A stretch of DNA of 64,000 bases from Arthrobacter sp. NicSoilB4 (GCF_019977335.1 NZ_AP024653.1:1178001-1242000), one strand, 5' to 3'; shown: positions 55,898-64,000, counted from the stretch's first letter. Made by a program: numbers and translations. The notes: generated from the sequence alone by a model not told the origin.

Positions 55898-57022
55898 ATG
55901 TCAGCTAAATACGATGTCGTGATCGTGGGCGGCGGAATTGCCGGCCTGTCCCTGGCCTCCGCCCTCGCCGGCAAATGCAGCGTGGCCTTGGTCGAAGCCG
56001 AGCAGTCGCTGGGGTACCACACGTCCGCCCGGTCGGCCCGGCAGCTGATTCCCAGCTACGGGCCGCCGGTGGTCCAGGAACTGACCATGCGCACGCTGGA
56101 ACTCATCGGCATCCGGGAGGGCACACGGCCTGAACCCGTGCTCTCGCCGCGCCGGTTCATGCTGATCGGCGACGAGGAAGCCGTCCAGCAGCAGTCCAGC
56201 GGCTTCATGCACCGGATCAGCCATGCAGAAGCCCTGAAACTCTGCCCTGCGCTCAAACCGGAATCCTTCTCCGCTGCCGGCCTCGACTCCGGATCCTTCG
56301 CCTGCAACGCGTCCTTGCTGCTGGAAGACCACCGGGAGTGGGCGGTTGAGGGCGGCGTGGACATCATCACCGGCGCGAGGGTCCACTCGGCGCAGCGGCT
56401 CGGCTCCGGCTGGGAACTCGGCGCCGGGCAGGAGGGCATCCAGGCCGCTGTCGTGGTCAATGCCGCCGGCGCCTGGGCGGACGAATTCGCGGTGCTCAGC
56501 GGCGTCGAGAAGCTCGGACTCCAGCCCTACCGCCGCACCGCGGCGATTGTCGACGTCGAACACCCGCTCCCGCAGGGCTGCCCCATGGTGGCCGCCGCGG
56601 ATGAAAGCTTCTACTTCCGGCGCGACGGCGAACAGGTCCTCATCTCGCCCTCGGAACACGAACCGAGCGGGCCCGAGGACGCGCAGCCGCACCCGGGCGA
56701 CGTCGAGGCGCTGACCGCCCGGCTCAACACCCTCACCACCCTCGGCATCCGCGGCGTCAGCCGGGCCTGGACGGGACTGCGGACGGAAGCGGCCGACGGT
56801 ATCCCGGTGGTGGGGTTCGACGCCGAGGCCCCCGGATTCTTCTGGCTTGCCGGCCAGGGCGGCTACGGCTTCCAGACGTCCTCCGGCATCGCCGAACTGG
56901 CCGCGGAACTCATCCTCGCAGGCCAGGGCGCCGGCTCTGCCGCAGGCGGCAGTACAGCAGCGGGTCCGGCATCCCGGACAGCGGAAGCGCTGGCGGCGAC
57001 ACGCTGGTCCATCCGGCGCTGA
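55898..57022 (+). CDS. FAD-dependent oxidoreductase of the DAO/glycine-oxidase type (374 aa)
   Basis: An N-terminal dinucleotide fold (VVIVGGGIAGLSLASALAG, with the acidic residue in VALVEAEQSLGYHTSARSAR) and the C-terminal GLRTEAADGIPVVGF and WLAGQGGYGFQTSSG are typical of D-amino acid oxidase/sarcosine oxidase-like proteins. It oxidises an amine or hydroxy acid; the substrate is unknown, though glycine- or histidine-related compounds fit the neighbours kbl and hutI. ATG at 55898 follows GGAGGC. It lies 63 bp after kbl and 11 bp before hutI. Confidence 0.85.
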   Translation: MSAKYDVVIVGGGIAGLSLASALAGKCSVALVEAEQSLGYHTSARSARQLIPSYGPPVVQELTMRTLELIGIREGTRPEPVLSPRRFMLIGDEEAVQQQSSGFMHRISHAEALKLCPALKPESFSAAGLDSGSFACNASLLLEDHREWAVEGGVDIITGARVHSAQRLGSGWELGAGQEGIQAAVVVNAAGAWADEFAVLSGVEKLGLQPYRRTAAIVDVEHPLPQGCPMVAAADESFYFRRDGEQVLISPSEHEPSGPEDAQPHPGDVEALTARLNTLTTLGIRGVSRAWTGLRTEAADGIPVVGFDAEAPGFFWLAGQGGYGFQTSSGIAELAAELILAGQGAGSAAGGSTAAGPASRTAEALAATRWSIRR

Positions 57023-57033
57023 AGAATGGACTC

Positions 57034-58242
57034 ATGAGCACCCTCATTACGAACATTGCCGAGCTGATGACCCAGGACGCGGAGCGCCGCGTCCTGAAGA
57101 ATGCGGCAATGGTCATCGAGGGCGAACGGATTTCCTGGCTCGGCCCCGCGTCCGACGCGCCGGCCGCCGACGACGCCGTCGACGCCGGTGGCCGGGCCCT
57201 GCTGCCGGGCTGGGTCGACTCACACACCCACCTGATCTTCGCCGGCGACCGGACCGCCGAATTCGAGGCCCGGATGGCGGGGGAGAGCTACAGCGCCGGC
57301 GGGATCGCCGTGACCACCGGCGCCACCCGGAGCACCAGCGACTTCGACCTCACCCGGCTCGCCATGGGCCGGGTGGCCGAGGCCGTCTCGCAGGGCACCA
57401 CCTACCTCGAAACCAAGACCGGGTACGGCCTGGACGTCGAAAACGAGGCCCGCAGCGCCCGGATCGCCTCCACCGTGGCGGACGAGGTCACCTACCTCGG
57501 CGCGCACCTCGTGCCCGCCGGGATGGACGCCGAGGAGTACACGGACCTGGTCTGCGGCCCCATGCTCGCCGCCGTCCGGCCGTTCGCGCGCTGGGCCGAC
57601 GTCTTCTGCGAGCGGGGAGCCTTCACCGAGGACCAGTCCCGGCGCGTGCTCCAGGCCTGCCGGGACGCCGGGCTCGGCCTGCGCGTGCACGGCAACCAGC
57701 TCGGCGAAGGCCCCGGCGTCCGGCTCGCCGTCGAATTCGGGGCCGCGAGCGTGGACCACGTGAACTACCTGTCCGCGGCCGACGTCGACGCCCTCGCGGC
57801 CAGCTGGACCGGCTGGAACGCCGAATCAGGAACCGGGCGCGGCACGGTGGCAACGTGCCTGCCGGCCTGCGACCTGTCCACCCGCCAGCCGCTGGCACCG
57901 GGCCGGGAGCTGCTCGACGCCGGCGTGCAGCTCGCGCTGGCCTCCAACTGCAACCCGGGGACCTCCTACACCAGCTCGATTGCGTTCTGCGTCACCACCG
58001 CTGTGCTCCAGATGCGCCTGAGCGTCCACGAGGCCGTGCGCGCCGCGACCTACGGCGGCGCGCTGGCCCTCGGCCGGGAGTCCGGGAACGACGCCGACGG
58101 CGAACGCGCCGTGGGCTCGATCGCCGTCGGCCACCGCGCGGACCTGCACCTGCTCAACGCGCCCTCGGCCACGCACCTGGCCTACCGGCCCGGCATTCCG
58201 CTCACCCACGCCGTCTGGCGCGCGGGGGTCCGTGCCCGCTGA
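57034..58242 (+). CDS. hutI: Imidazolonepropionase (402 aa)
   Basis: HutI hydrolyses 4-imidazolone-5-propionate to N-formimino-glutamate in histidine breakdown. The amidohydrolase metal site starts with SHTHLIFAGDRTAEFEARMA; YLETKTGYGLDVENE and LASNCNPGTSYTSS are HutI signatures. The length is normal. The other hut genes are not in the window, so the pathway must be completed elsewhere. It is 11 bp from the oxidoreductase gene and probably shares its transcript. The P1 palindrome follows the stop by 7 bp. Confidence 0.93.
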   Translation: MSTLITNIAELMTQDAERRVLKNAAMVIEGERISWLGPASDAPAADDAVDAGGRALLPGWVDSHTHLIFAGDRTAEFEARMAGESYSAGGIAVTTGATRSTSDFDLTRLAMGRVAEAVSQGTTYLETKTGYGLDVENEARSARIASTVADEVTYLGAHLVPAGMDAEEYTDLVCGPMLAAVRPFARWADVFCERGAFTEDQSRRVLQACRDAGLGLRVHGNQLGEGPGVRLAVEFGAASVDHVNYLSAADVDALAASWTGWNAESGTGRGTVATCLPACDLSTRQPLAPGRELLDAGVQLALASNCNPGTSYTSSIAFCVTTAVLQMRLSVHEAVRAATYGGALALGRESGNDADGERAVGSIAVGHRADLHLLNAPSATHLAYRPGIPLTHAVWRAGVRAR

Positions 58243-58249
58243 CCCACCC

Positions 58250-58309
58250 AACTGACTCGCAGCAGGGGCCGTTTTGGACGCTCAAAACGGCCCCTGCTGC
58301 GAGTCAGTT
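58250..58309. terminator. Palindrome between convergent genes (family P1, copy 2)
   Basis: Arms of 27 bp (58250-58276 and 58283-58309) pair perfectly around GACGCT. The core CTCGCAGCAGGGGCCGTTTT is the same as at 38113-38178, but the flanking TAG of that copy is TGA here with the matching change in the other arm. It lies between hutI and the convergent phosphatase gene, so it could end both transcripts. Confidence 0.88.
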
Positions 58310-58316
58310 TCGTTAG

Positions 58317-58997
58317 TCAGAAAAACATCGGCGGGGCGTCGAGGACTGTCTCGTCGACGCGGCGCTCCACCCACTGGCTGAAGGGCTTGTCCAGCTCATA
58401 CTTGCCCAGCTCGGTCCGCAGCAGGGTCCGCACCTCGGCATTGTCCGGATTGTTGAGGGACTCGAAGTACTCCACCGACCAGTGGAACCAGCGCATGCAG
58501 AACAGCCGCATGGTGAGCCCGTGGGTGACAAACAGCGCGTTCGGGGCGTAGCTGGGTTTCGACCAGTGCCGGTACAGGGTCTCCATGAAGGAGGAGATCC
58601 GGTCGTAGACATCGGAGCCGGACTCGCCCTCCCGGAAGCGGTAGAAGAAGTGGCCGTAGGCGTTCCGGAGTTCCTTCTGGTCCTCGATCTCGCCGGCGAT
58701 CTGGAAGTTGGCCCAGTCCTGCTCCCGCAGCCGCGGCTCCTCGATCACCCGCTCGACCAGCGGACCGAGGTTGAGTGCCTCCAGGGTCTGGTAGGCCCGC
58801 AGGTAGGGGGAGACGTACACGCAGGCCTGCCGGCCGTCCAGCAGCCGCCGGACCTGTTCGCCGGCTGCCCGGGCCTGTTCCACGCCGAGTTCGGTCAGCG
58901 GAATCCGGTAATCGGGCACCCTGTTGTAGATAGAGGTGTCGGCGTTGGCGGCGGACTGGCCATGCCGGATCATGATGATTTTCCCGGGCGCACTCAT
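58317..58997 (-). CDS. Histidine phosphatase family (phosphoglycerate-mutase-like) protein (226 aa)
   Basis: The catalytic RHG motif is near the N terminus (IIMIRHGQSAANAD) and the second catalytic His is in LFVTHGLTMRLFCMRW. Such enzymes remove or move phosphate through a phosphohistidine. The chain is too divergent from GpmA to call glycolytic, so it is probably a broad phosphatase. ATG at 58995-58997 is chosen; the frame upstream to 59045 is not conserved in type. It is convergent with hutI and divergent from the CPBP gene. Confidence 0.88.
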   Translation of the reverse strand: MSAPGKIIMIRHGQSAANADTSIYNRVPDYRIPLTELGVEQARAAGEQVRRLLDGRQACVYVSPYLRAYQTLEALNLGPLVERVIEEPRLREQDWANFQIAGEIEDQKELRNAYGHFFYRFREGESGSDVYDRISSFMETLYRHWSKPSYAPNALFVTHGLTMRLFCMRWFHWSVEYFESLNNPDNAEVRTLLRTELGKYELDKPFSQWVERRVDETVLDAPPMFF

Positions 58998-59074
58998 AAA
59001 CCCCAAGCATAGGGCCCGGCCGCGCGGCGGCCCGGATTCAGGCAACTACCGGCAACTGCGGGCAAGATGGAAAC

Positions 59075-59839
59075 ATGTTGGTTCCCTCCCGCCGCCGGCT
59101 GCGGATTGAAATGTGGATTGTCCTGGGGTTGTCCCTGGGGCAGTCGGCCGTATATTCGGTGGTACAGCTGCTGGACAAGATGACCAGGGCGCCCCTCGCG
59201 GAGGGGACTTCCACGCTGAACCGCTCGCAAAGCAGCCGCGAGTATTTCGACCTCACCTACCAGCTGCTGGACATCATCTTCGCCCTGGTGCCCGTGGTCC
59301 TGGTGATCTACTTCCTGACGGAACACCGGCCGTCTGGCCACGGCGTCACGGCCTTCCAGCGGCTGGGCCTCAATTTCGACCGGCCCGGCAAGGACCTGCT
59401 GCAGGGCTTCGGCCTGGCGGCACTGATCGGCATCCCGTCGCTGGGCCTCTACGCCGCCGGCCGGGCGCTCGGCATCACGACGGCGATCATCCCCAGCGCG
59501 CTGGACGCCTACTGGTGGACGGTGCCGGTGCTGGTCCTCTCAGCGATCCGGCACGGGATCGTGGAGGAGGTGATCGTGGTGGGCTACCTGCTGGACCGGC
59601 TCGGGAAGCTCGGCTGGGCCATGCCGGCGGCGATCTTTGCCAGCGCCATGCTGCGGGGCAGCTACCACCTGTACCAGGGGTTTGGCCCGTTCATCGGCAA
59701 TGCCATCATGGGCGTCATCTTCGCCGTGGTCTACACCAAAACCCGCCGGCTGATGCCGCTGGTGATCGCGCATGCGGTGCTGGACATCGTGGCGTTCGTC
59801 GGCTTCAGCCTCTTCGGCAAGGCCATCGGCCTGGGCTGA
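59075..59839 (+). CDS. CPBP-family (CAAX protease-like) membrane protein (254 aa)
   Basis: Several membrane helices are present, with motif 1 GIVEEVIVVGYLLDRLG, motif 2 LRGSYHLYQG and motif 3 IAHAVLDI. Active family members have EExxxR in motif 1; here the pair of Glu is kept but the Arg is Val. His residues of motifs 2 and 3 remain. CPBP proteins are intramembrane peptidases, often linked to bacteriocin tolerance or protein processing. Activity of this one is uncertain. ATG at 59075 is close to the histidine phosphatase start on the other strand, giving a short divergent promoter region. Confidence 0.87.
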   Translation: MLVPSRRRLRIEMWIVLGLSLGQSAVYSVVQLLDKMTRAPLAEGTSTLNRSQSSREYFDLTYQLLDIIFALVPVVLVIYFLTEHRPSGHGVTAFQRLGLNFDRPGKDLLQGFGLAALIGIPSLGLYAAGRALGITTAIIPSALDAYWWTVPVLVLSAIRHGIVEEVIVVGYLLDRLGKLGWAMPAAIFASAMLRGSYHLYQGFGPFIGNAIMGVIFAVVYTKTRRLMPLVIAHAVLDIVAFVGFSLFGKAIGLG

Positions 59840-59850
59840 GCAGGCACCAG

Positions 59851-59915
59851 GCAACGCGGGGTCATTTGGCGCCCATCCGGAGGCTCCGGACGGGCGTGAA
59901 GTGACCCCGCGTTGC
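59851..59915. terminator. Palindrome between convergent genes (family P2, copy 2)
   Basis: Left arm 59851-59880 and right arm 59886-59915 pair around AGGCT. The outer GCAACGCGGGGTCA is the P2 core also seen at 43698; one C in that copy is T here, giving a G-U pair. The inner stem differs (TCCGG/CCGGA). It lies 12 bp after the CPBP gene and before a convergent gene, as copy 1 does. Confidence 0.82.
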
Positions 59916-60026
59916 TCTACAGAGCCGGCCGGACCGCCGGTATGCCGTTAAAGTATTTCGGCCGCCATCGGTGGGTGGCATCATTGGCACCCGCTGATAG
60001 CGGCCGAAGTGTGGGGCGGTGAAGCG

Positions 60027-60665
60027 TCAGATCGTGACGGCTCCGGAAGCCGTCTCGAACGTGACGGACAGGATGCCGGGTGTTCCGCGGGGAGCGATCC
60101 AGTTCACGGCGACGTCTTCCAGCGGCTTTTCCACCGGAACACCCAGCCATTCGGTGACGCGCTCGGCGGAGCCGGCAATCGTGAGGGCGGACATCTTGAC
60201 CTGGCTCTCGTAGGCCTTCGATGGGTGGAGTTCCGGATCGCCCTCCCACTTGAGCATGTACGGGACCTGGGGATCGGCGATGAGCCCGAGGATGCCGATC
60301 TGCTTCCAGACCAGTTCGCGGCCGTCCGGGAACTTACGGTTGCCGTTGACGGCGGCGCGGCCGAGCCGCTCCTCGAACGGGGCCAGGTCGTCAACCTCGA
60401 CGCACCAGCCCATCCAGCCGCCGCCTGCTTCGGAGCGGGCGCGGACGGCCTGGCCGAAGGGGGCCTTGTCGGAAGCCGGGTGGTTCAGGACCTCCACGAC
60501 CTCCAGGTACTTGTGTCCCGCGAGCGGGATGATCATGTTGCGGGTCCCGAATCGGGGGTGTACTCCGCCCTTCACGGCTTCGACGCCGAGGGCAGACGCA
60601 ATTCGTTCGGTGGTGGCAGCGAGGCCATCTTGTTCACAGGCGTAAGAGACGTGATCCATGCGCAT
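60027..60665 (-). CDS. VOC (glyoxalase-like) family protein (212 aa)
   Basis: The start is DHVSYACEQDGLAATTERIA, and repeated beta-alpha-beta units (FGTRNMIIPLAGHKYLEVVE; GGGWMGWCVEVDDLAPFEER) match the glyoxalase-like-domain (Glyoxalase_3 type) proteins. Whether it binds metal or has an enzyme activity is unknown. ATG at 60663-60665 is used; a second ATG two codons on is possible. No operon partner is seen. Confidence 0.82.
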   Translation of the reverse strand: MRMDHVSYACEQDGLAATTERIASALGVEAVKGGVHPRFGTRNMIIPLAGHKYLEVVEVLNHPASDKAPFGQAVRARSEAGGGWMGWCVEVDDLAPFEERLGRAAVNGNRKFPDGRELVWKQIGILGLIADPQVPYMLKWEGDPELHPSKAYESQVKMSALTIAGSAERVTEWLGVPVEKPLEDVAVNWIAPRGTPGILSVTFETASGAVTI

Positions 60666-60856
60666 GACCTCATCTTGGCACTTTGTGATGCGGCTCTCAG
60701 CTTAGGGGTGCCTAACCGAGATGGGATGTCATTTTCGGGGAGTCGCCGCAGTGCGCTTTCCCGCGTCATTGCGGGGAACCAGGGGGTCCGCCCGGGCGAA
60801 TCGGCCGCCCGGCTTCATCTTCGTCACAAAGCTATCCAGAGCCCGGAACCGGTTCC

Positions 60857-60862
60857 TAGACT
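60857..60862 (+). promoter_or_regulatory. Probable -10 element of the metY riboswitch transcript
   Basis: TAGACT lies 8 bp before the conserved aptamer start, which fits RNA starting at about 60869. The metX copy has TAAACT at the same distance (62412-62417). No good -35 box is visible. The region 60666-60856 upstream shows no gene and no repeat. Confidence 0.5.
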
Positions 60863-60869
60863 GGGGTCA

Positions 60870-60984
60870 GGTCATGAGTGCCAGCACACAGCCCCGGCTT
60901 GCTGGCCGGCAACCCTCGTATCGCGGTGGGGTGCCCCGGGTGAAGACCTGGCTGTCCGGCACCCGCCGGACGGCAAGCGCGGCG
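60870..60984 (+). ncRNA. SAM-IV riboswitch upstream of metY
   Basis: The sequence matches the SAM-IV aptamer almost base for base: GGTCATGAGTGCCAGC at the 5' end, GCCCCGGCTTGCTGGCCGG, CAACCCTC, GGTGGGGTGCCCCGGGTGA, a closing GACCTG, then a variable hairpin (GTCCGGC/GCCGGAC) and the terminal GGCAAGCGCGG. SAM-IV binds S-adenosylmethionine and lowers expression of methionine genes. It differs from SAM-I by lacking the kink-turn arm. metY starts 65 bp later. Confidence 0.95.
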
Positions 60985-61048
60985 CCAGAGTTGCCCCGGG
61001 CCCAGAGCTCCGGTGCAGTCTGTGCCCAGTCCCGTTGAGGAGTCTCCG

Positions 61049-62365
61049 ATGTCCAATGCCTGGTCCTTCGAAACCCGCCAGATCCACGCCGGCCAGGAGC
61101 CGGACAGCGCCACCGGTGCCCGGTCGCTCCCGATCTACCAGACGACGTCGTTCGTCTTCCCCAGCGCCGAAAGCGCCGCCAACCGCTTCGCCCTGGCCGA
61201 ACTGGCTCCCATCTACACCCGGATCGGCAACCCCACCCAGGACGCCGTGGAACAACGCGTGGCCAGCCTGGAAGGCGGGCTCGCGGCACTGCTGCTGAGC
61301 TCGGGCCAGGCAGCGGAGACCTTCGCGATCCTGAACGTCGCCGAGGCCGGCGACCATGTGGTGGCCAGCCCCAGCCTCTACGGCGGCACCTACAACCTCC
61401 TGGCGCACACCCTGAAGAAGTTCGGCATCTCCGTGACCTTCGTGGAGGACCCGGACAACCTGGCGCACTGGCGCGAGGCCGTGCAGCCCAACACCAAGCT
61501 CTTCTTTGGCGAAGTGGTCTCCAACCCGCGCCAGGACGTCCTGGACATCGAGGGCATCTCGCAGGTGGCCCACGAGGCCGGGGTCCCGCTGATCGTGGAC
61601 AACACCCTCTCCACGCCATACCTCATCCGGCCGATCGAGTGGGGTGCGGACATCGTGGTGCACTCCGCCACCAAGTACCTTGGCGGCCACGGAGCAGCGA
61701 TCGCTGGCGTGATCGTGGATTCCGGCAACTTCGACTTCGGCAAGGATCCGGAGCGCTACCCCGGTTTCAACACTCCCGACCCCACCTACAACGGCCTGGT
61801 CTACGCCCGGGACCTCGGCAAGGACGGCGCCCTCGGCGCCAACCTCTCCTACATCCTCAAGGCGCGCGTCCAGTTGCTGCGCGACCTCGGCTCGGCGGTA
61901 TCTCCGTTCAACGCCTTCCTCATCGCCCAGGGCATCGAGACCCTGAGCCTGCGCGTGGAGCGGCATGTTGCCAACGCCACCAAGGTCGCCGAATGGCTCG
62001 AAGCCAGGGACGACGTCGAATCGGTCGCCTATGCCGGGCTGCCGTCGAGCCCCTGGTACGAGCGCGGCCGCAAGTACGGTCCCCGGGGGACGGGCGCCGT
62101 CGTGGCCTTCAACATCGCCGGGGGAGCGGAGGCCGGGAAGCGTTTTGTCGATGCCCTCGAACTGCACTCCCACGTGGCGAACATCGGCGACGTGCGCTCG
62201 CTGGTCATCCACCCGGCGTCGACCACCCACAGCCAGCTCTCCCCGGAACAGCAGACCGTTGCCGGCGTCAACCCCGGCCTGGTGCGGCTGTCCGTGGGCC
62301 TGGAGCACATCGACGACATCCTCGCGGACCTCGAGGCCGGCTTCCGGGCGGCCAAGGACGCCTGA
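61049..62365 (+). CDS. metY: O-acetylhomoserine (O-acetylserine) sulfhydrylase (438 aa)
   Basis: This pyridoxal-phosphate enzyme of the Cys/Met metabolism family joins sulfide (or methanethiol) to O-acetylhomoserine, giving homocysteine (or methionine). Marks are YQTTSFVFPSAESAANRFAL, YTRIGNPTQDAVEQR, SSGQAAETFAILN, and the Schiff-base Lys in VVHSATKYLGGHGAAIAG. ATG at 61049 follows TGAGGAG; a longer frame from 61013 overlaps the leader and is rejected. It is controlled by the SAM-IV riboswitch in front. metX, which makes its substrate, is next. Confidence 0.95.
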   Translation: MSNAWSFETRQIHAGQEPDSATGARSLPIYQTTSFVFPSAESAANRFALAELAPIYTRIGNPTQDAVEQRVASLEGGLAALLLSSGQAAETFAILNVAEAGDHVVASPSLYGGTYNLLAHTLKKFGISVTFVEDPDNLAHWREAVQPNTKLFFGEVVSNPRQDVLDIEGISQVAHEAGVPLIVDNTLSTPYLIRPIEWGADIVVHSATKYLGGHGAAIAGVIVDSGNFDFGKDPERYPGFNTPDPTYNGLVYARDLGKDGALGANLSYILKARVQLLRDLGSAVSPFNAFLIAQGIETLSLRVERHVANATKVAEWLEARDDVESVAYAGLPSSPWYERGRKYGPRGTGAVVAFNIAGGAEAGKRFVDALELHSHVANIGDVRSLVIHPASTTHSQLSPEQQTVAGVNPGLVRLSVGLEHIDDILADLEAGFRAAKDA

Positions 62366-62411
62366 GGTCACACGGGCGTCACAATCTTCGCCACAACGCC
62401 ACCGCATTTCG

Positions 62412-62417
62412 TAAACT
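62412..62417 (+). promoter_or_regulatory. Probable -10 element of the metX riboswitch transcript
   Basis: TAAACT lies 8 bp before the conserved GGTCATGAG of the aptamer, the same layout as for metY. This suggests metX has its own promoter and does not depend only on read-through from metY. Confidence 0.5.
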
Positions 62418-62424
62418 CAGTGCA

Positions 62425-62537
62425 GGTCATGAGTGCCAGTGACAGCCCCGGCTTGCTGGCCGGCAACCCTCCTTCCGCGGCGGGGTGCCCCGGGTGAAGA
62501 CCTGGCCTGCCGGTCAGCTGACGGTGGGCAAGCGCGA
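62425..62537 (+). ncRNA. SAM-IV riboswitch upstream of metX
   Basis: A second SAM-IV aptamer with the same conserved parts as at 60870: GGTCATGAGTGCCAG, GCCCCGGCTTGCTGGCCGG, CAACCCTCC, GGCGGGGTGCCCCGGGTGA, GACCTGGC, then GGCAAGCGCG. Differences from the first copy are concentrated in loops and in the variable 3' hairpin. It lies 59 bp after the metY stop and 14 bp before the metX ATG, so it probably acts on translation or on early termination. Confidence 0.95.
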
Positions 62538-62551
62538 AGTTAGGTCCTCAC

Positions 62552-63730
62552 ATGACGATTGCCGCCACCCGCCAGGGTGCACCCGTAAGCACGACATCCC
62601 ACCCGGACGCCCCCGCGGCTGACTCTGCTGTGCCTGAAGGCGCCGTCCCGGATGGAACGGTCCAGTACCTCCGGGTCGGCGACCTGGAACTTGAATCCGG
62701 CGCCAAGCTGCCGGACGTCACCCTCGCCTACGAGACCTGGGGGACCCTTAACCCGGACGGCTCCAACGCGGTACTGATCGAACACGCCCTGACGGGGGAC
62801 ACCCACGTCACGCGCGGCGCCGGCGAGGAACCGGGCTGGTGGGAGCAGCTCGCCGGCCCCGGGGCACCCGTGGACACGGACAAGTACTTCGTCGTCTCGA
62901 TCAACATCCTGGGCGGCTGCTACGGCTCGACGGGACCCTCGACGCCGGCGCCGGACGGCCGGCCCTGGGGGTCCCGGTTCCCGCTGGTCACCCTCCGGGA
63001 TACGACGGCGGCCGAGGCCAGGCTGGCGGACGCCCTGGGCATCCGCAGCTGGTACGCCGTGCTGGGCGGTTCACTGGGCGGCGCCCGGGCACTGGAATGG
63101 GCCGTCAGCTACCCGGACCGGGTAAGGCGCTGCGGCGTGTTTTCGGTGGGCGCCAGCAGCACCGCGGAACAGATTGCCTTCGCCCAGGCCCAGACCCTGG
63201 CCATCCGGCAGGACCCCAACTACAACGGCGGCGACTACTACGGTGGCCCGCAGCCCGAAGCGGGCCTGGCGCTGGCCCGGCGGATAGCGCACATCACCTA
63301 CCGCTCGGCCGCGGAGCTGGATGGGCGCTTTGGCCGGAATGCCCAGGAACCGGAGGCCCCGCTGGAAGCCGGCTCGCTGGCCGGCCGCGGGCGTTACCAG
63401 GTGGAGAGCTACCTTGACCACCAGGGCAACAAGCTGGTCCGCCGGTTCGATGCCAACAGCTACATCGCCATCACCGAAGCGCTGATGAGCCATGACATCA
63501 GCCGCGGCCGCGGCGCCCTCACGGAGGCCCTGGCCTCGGCAACGGCCGAATTCCTGGTGGCGGCAGTCGACTCGGACCGGCTGTACTTCCCGGCCCAGAC
63601 CCGTGCGCTCGCCGCCGCCCTGCCGGGCGAGGTGGCCGTGCACACCATCGAGGCGCCGATCGGGCACGACGGCTTCCTGACCGAGATCGGCCAGCTCAAC
63701 AGCCAGCTCCGGCAGTACTTCTTCGGCTGA
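62552..63730 (+). CDS. metX: Homoserine O-acetyltransferase (392 aa)
   Basis: MetX acetylates homoserine with acetyl-CoA, the first committed step to methionine. The alpha/beta-hydrolase fold shows LIEHALTGDTHV, NILGGCYGSTGPS, the nucleophile elbow GGSLGGARALEWA (Ser), and the C-terminal Asp (AAVDSDRLYFP) and His (PIGHDGFLTE). These match acetyl-transferring MetX; acetyl versus succinyl use cannot be settled without a residue-level check. ATG at 62552. The N-terminal 35 residues are a poorly ordered extension. With metY it forms a SAM-controlled pair. Confidence 0.94.
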   Translation: MTIAATRQGAPVSTTSHPDAPAADSAVPEGAVPDGTVQYLRVGDLELESGAKLPDVTLAYETWGTLNPDGSNAVLIEHALTGDTHVTRGAGEEPGWWEQLAGPGAPVDTDKYFVVSINILGGCYGSTGPSTPAPDGRPWGSRFPLVTLRDTTAAEARLADALGIRSWYAVLGGSLGGARALEWAVSYPDRVRRCGVFSVGASSTAEQIAFAQAQTLAIRQDPNYNGGDYYGGPQPEAGLALARRIAHITYRSAAELDGRFGRNAQEPEAPLEAGSLAGRGRYQVESYLDHQGNKLVRRFDANSYIAITEALMSHDISRGRGALTEALASATAEFLVAAVDSDRLYFPAQTRALAAALPGEVAVHTIEAPIGHDGFLTEIGQLNSQLRQYFFG

Positions 63731-63778
63731 ACCGGCCGGGCTTCCTCTGCGGCCTATCCGCCGGTAGGCTCACGGCGC

Positions 63779-64000
63779 ATGACCACCATCGATGAACAGG
63801 GCCGTCCGGAACCTCCCGTCGCCGCCGGCGAGGCCGCCACGCTCCTGGGTTTCCTCGACTACCAGCGGGCCACCCTCGAGTGGAAGTGCGCCGGCCTCGA
63901 TGCAGCGGCCCTGGGCGCGAAAGCCGCAGCCTCCACCCTGACCCTTGGCGGGCTCCTGAAGCACATGGCGTATGTGGAGGACAGCTGGTTCTCCTACACG
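63779..64000 (+). CDS. DinB-like (DUF664) protein, N-terminal fragment
   Basis: Only the first 74 codons are inside the window, from ATG at 63779 to the right edge. The visible part (LLGFLDYQRATLEWKCAGL, then LTLGGLLKHMAYVEDSWFSY) fits the N-terminal helices of the DinB/DUF664 four-helix bundle, whose metal-binding His is in the LKHMAYVE region. Members act as thiol-dependent transferases or have unknown roles. It starts 48 bp after metX, without a visible terminator between. Confidence 0.72.
   Translation, partial: MTTIDEQGRPEPPVAAGEAATLLGFLDYQRATLEWKCAGLDAAALGAKAAASTLTLGGLLKHMAYVEDSWFSYT

Noticed and set aside
60870..60984. Riboswitch considered as SAM-I or SAM-II
   Set aside because: The conserved cores match SAM-IV, including the terminal GGCAAGCGCGG; the SAM-I kink-turn arm is absent.

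Overview
The window looks like chromosomal core and accessory DNA of a high-GC actinobacterium, most likely a member of the Micrococcaceae close to Arthrobacter or Pseudarthrobacter. The genus is an inference. It rests on the very high G+C at third codon positions, the acyl-CoA carboxylase epsilon subunit, two SAM-IV class riboswitches (an actinobacterial class), GatCAB, and an EssC/WXG100 locus. I see no rRNA, tRNA, CRISPR array, insertion sequence or phage gene.

Layout. 1-9270: a truncated DAACS symporter, a DUF885 putative metallopeptidase, acyl-CoA carboxylase beta and epsilon subunits, a divergent short-chain dehydrogenase, biotin ligase BirA, a membrane PH-domain protein and a class III adenylate cyclase. 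The carboxylase subunits and BirA belong together functionally, because BirA biotinylates the alpha subunit, which is encoded elsewhere.

9426-38592: the accessory highlight, a 29-kb same-strand locus. Two giant (about 2,050 aa) membrane-anchored proteins built of Ig-like and Fn3 repeats come first. They are followed by a tightly overlapping operon: MoxR ATPase, DUF58, transglutaminase-like protein without its catalytic cysteine, zinc-ribbon/RDD/FHA protein, PP2C phosphatase, zinc-ribbon/FHA protein, Ser/Thr kinase with a predicted ectodomain, FHA plus C-terminal helical protein, EssC/EccC-like FtsK ATPase, and a WXG100 protein. This reads as a type VII-like secretion machine under phospho-Ser/Thr control, coupled to two long surface rods. 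The two giant genes share a 1,019-bp block that is almost identical at DNA level and has codon usage unlike its surroundings.

38726-51600: ligA, an inositol-monophosphatase-like gene, GNAT, a conserved unknown gene, a Rid protein, a CitA/CitB-type two-component system divergent from a CitMHS citrate transporter, and gatCAB. 51776-60665: a small exported protein, a LysR regulator divergent from tdh-kbl (threonine to glycine), an FAD oxidoreductase with hutI, a histidine phosphatase, a CPBP membrane protein and a VOC-fold protein. 60870-63730: metY and metX, each behind its own SAM-IV riboswitch. The window ends inside a DinB-like gene.

Intergenic regions hold a striking set of long palindromes, most of them just after gene ends. 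Two families occur twice each with paired (compensatory) base changes, and a larger folded element of about 125 bp also occurs twice. All calls come from reading the sequence; no database search was run.
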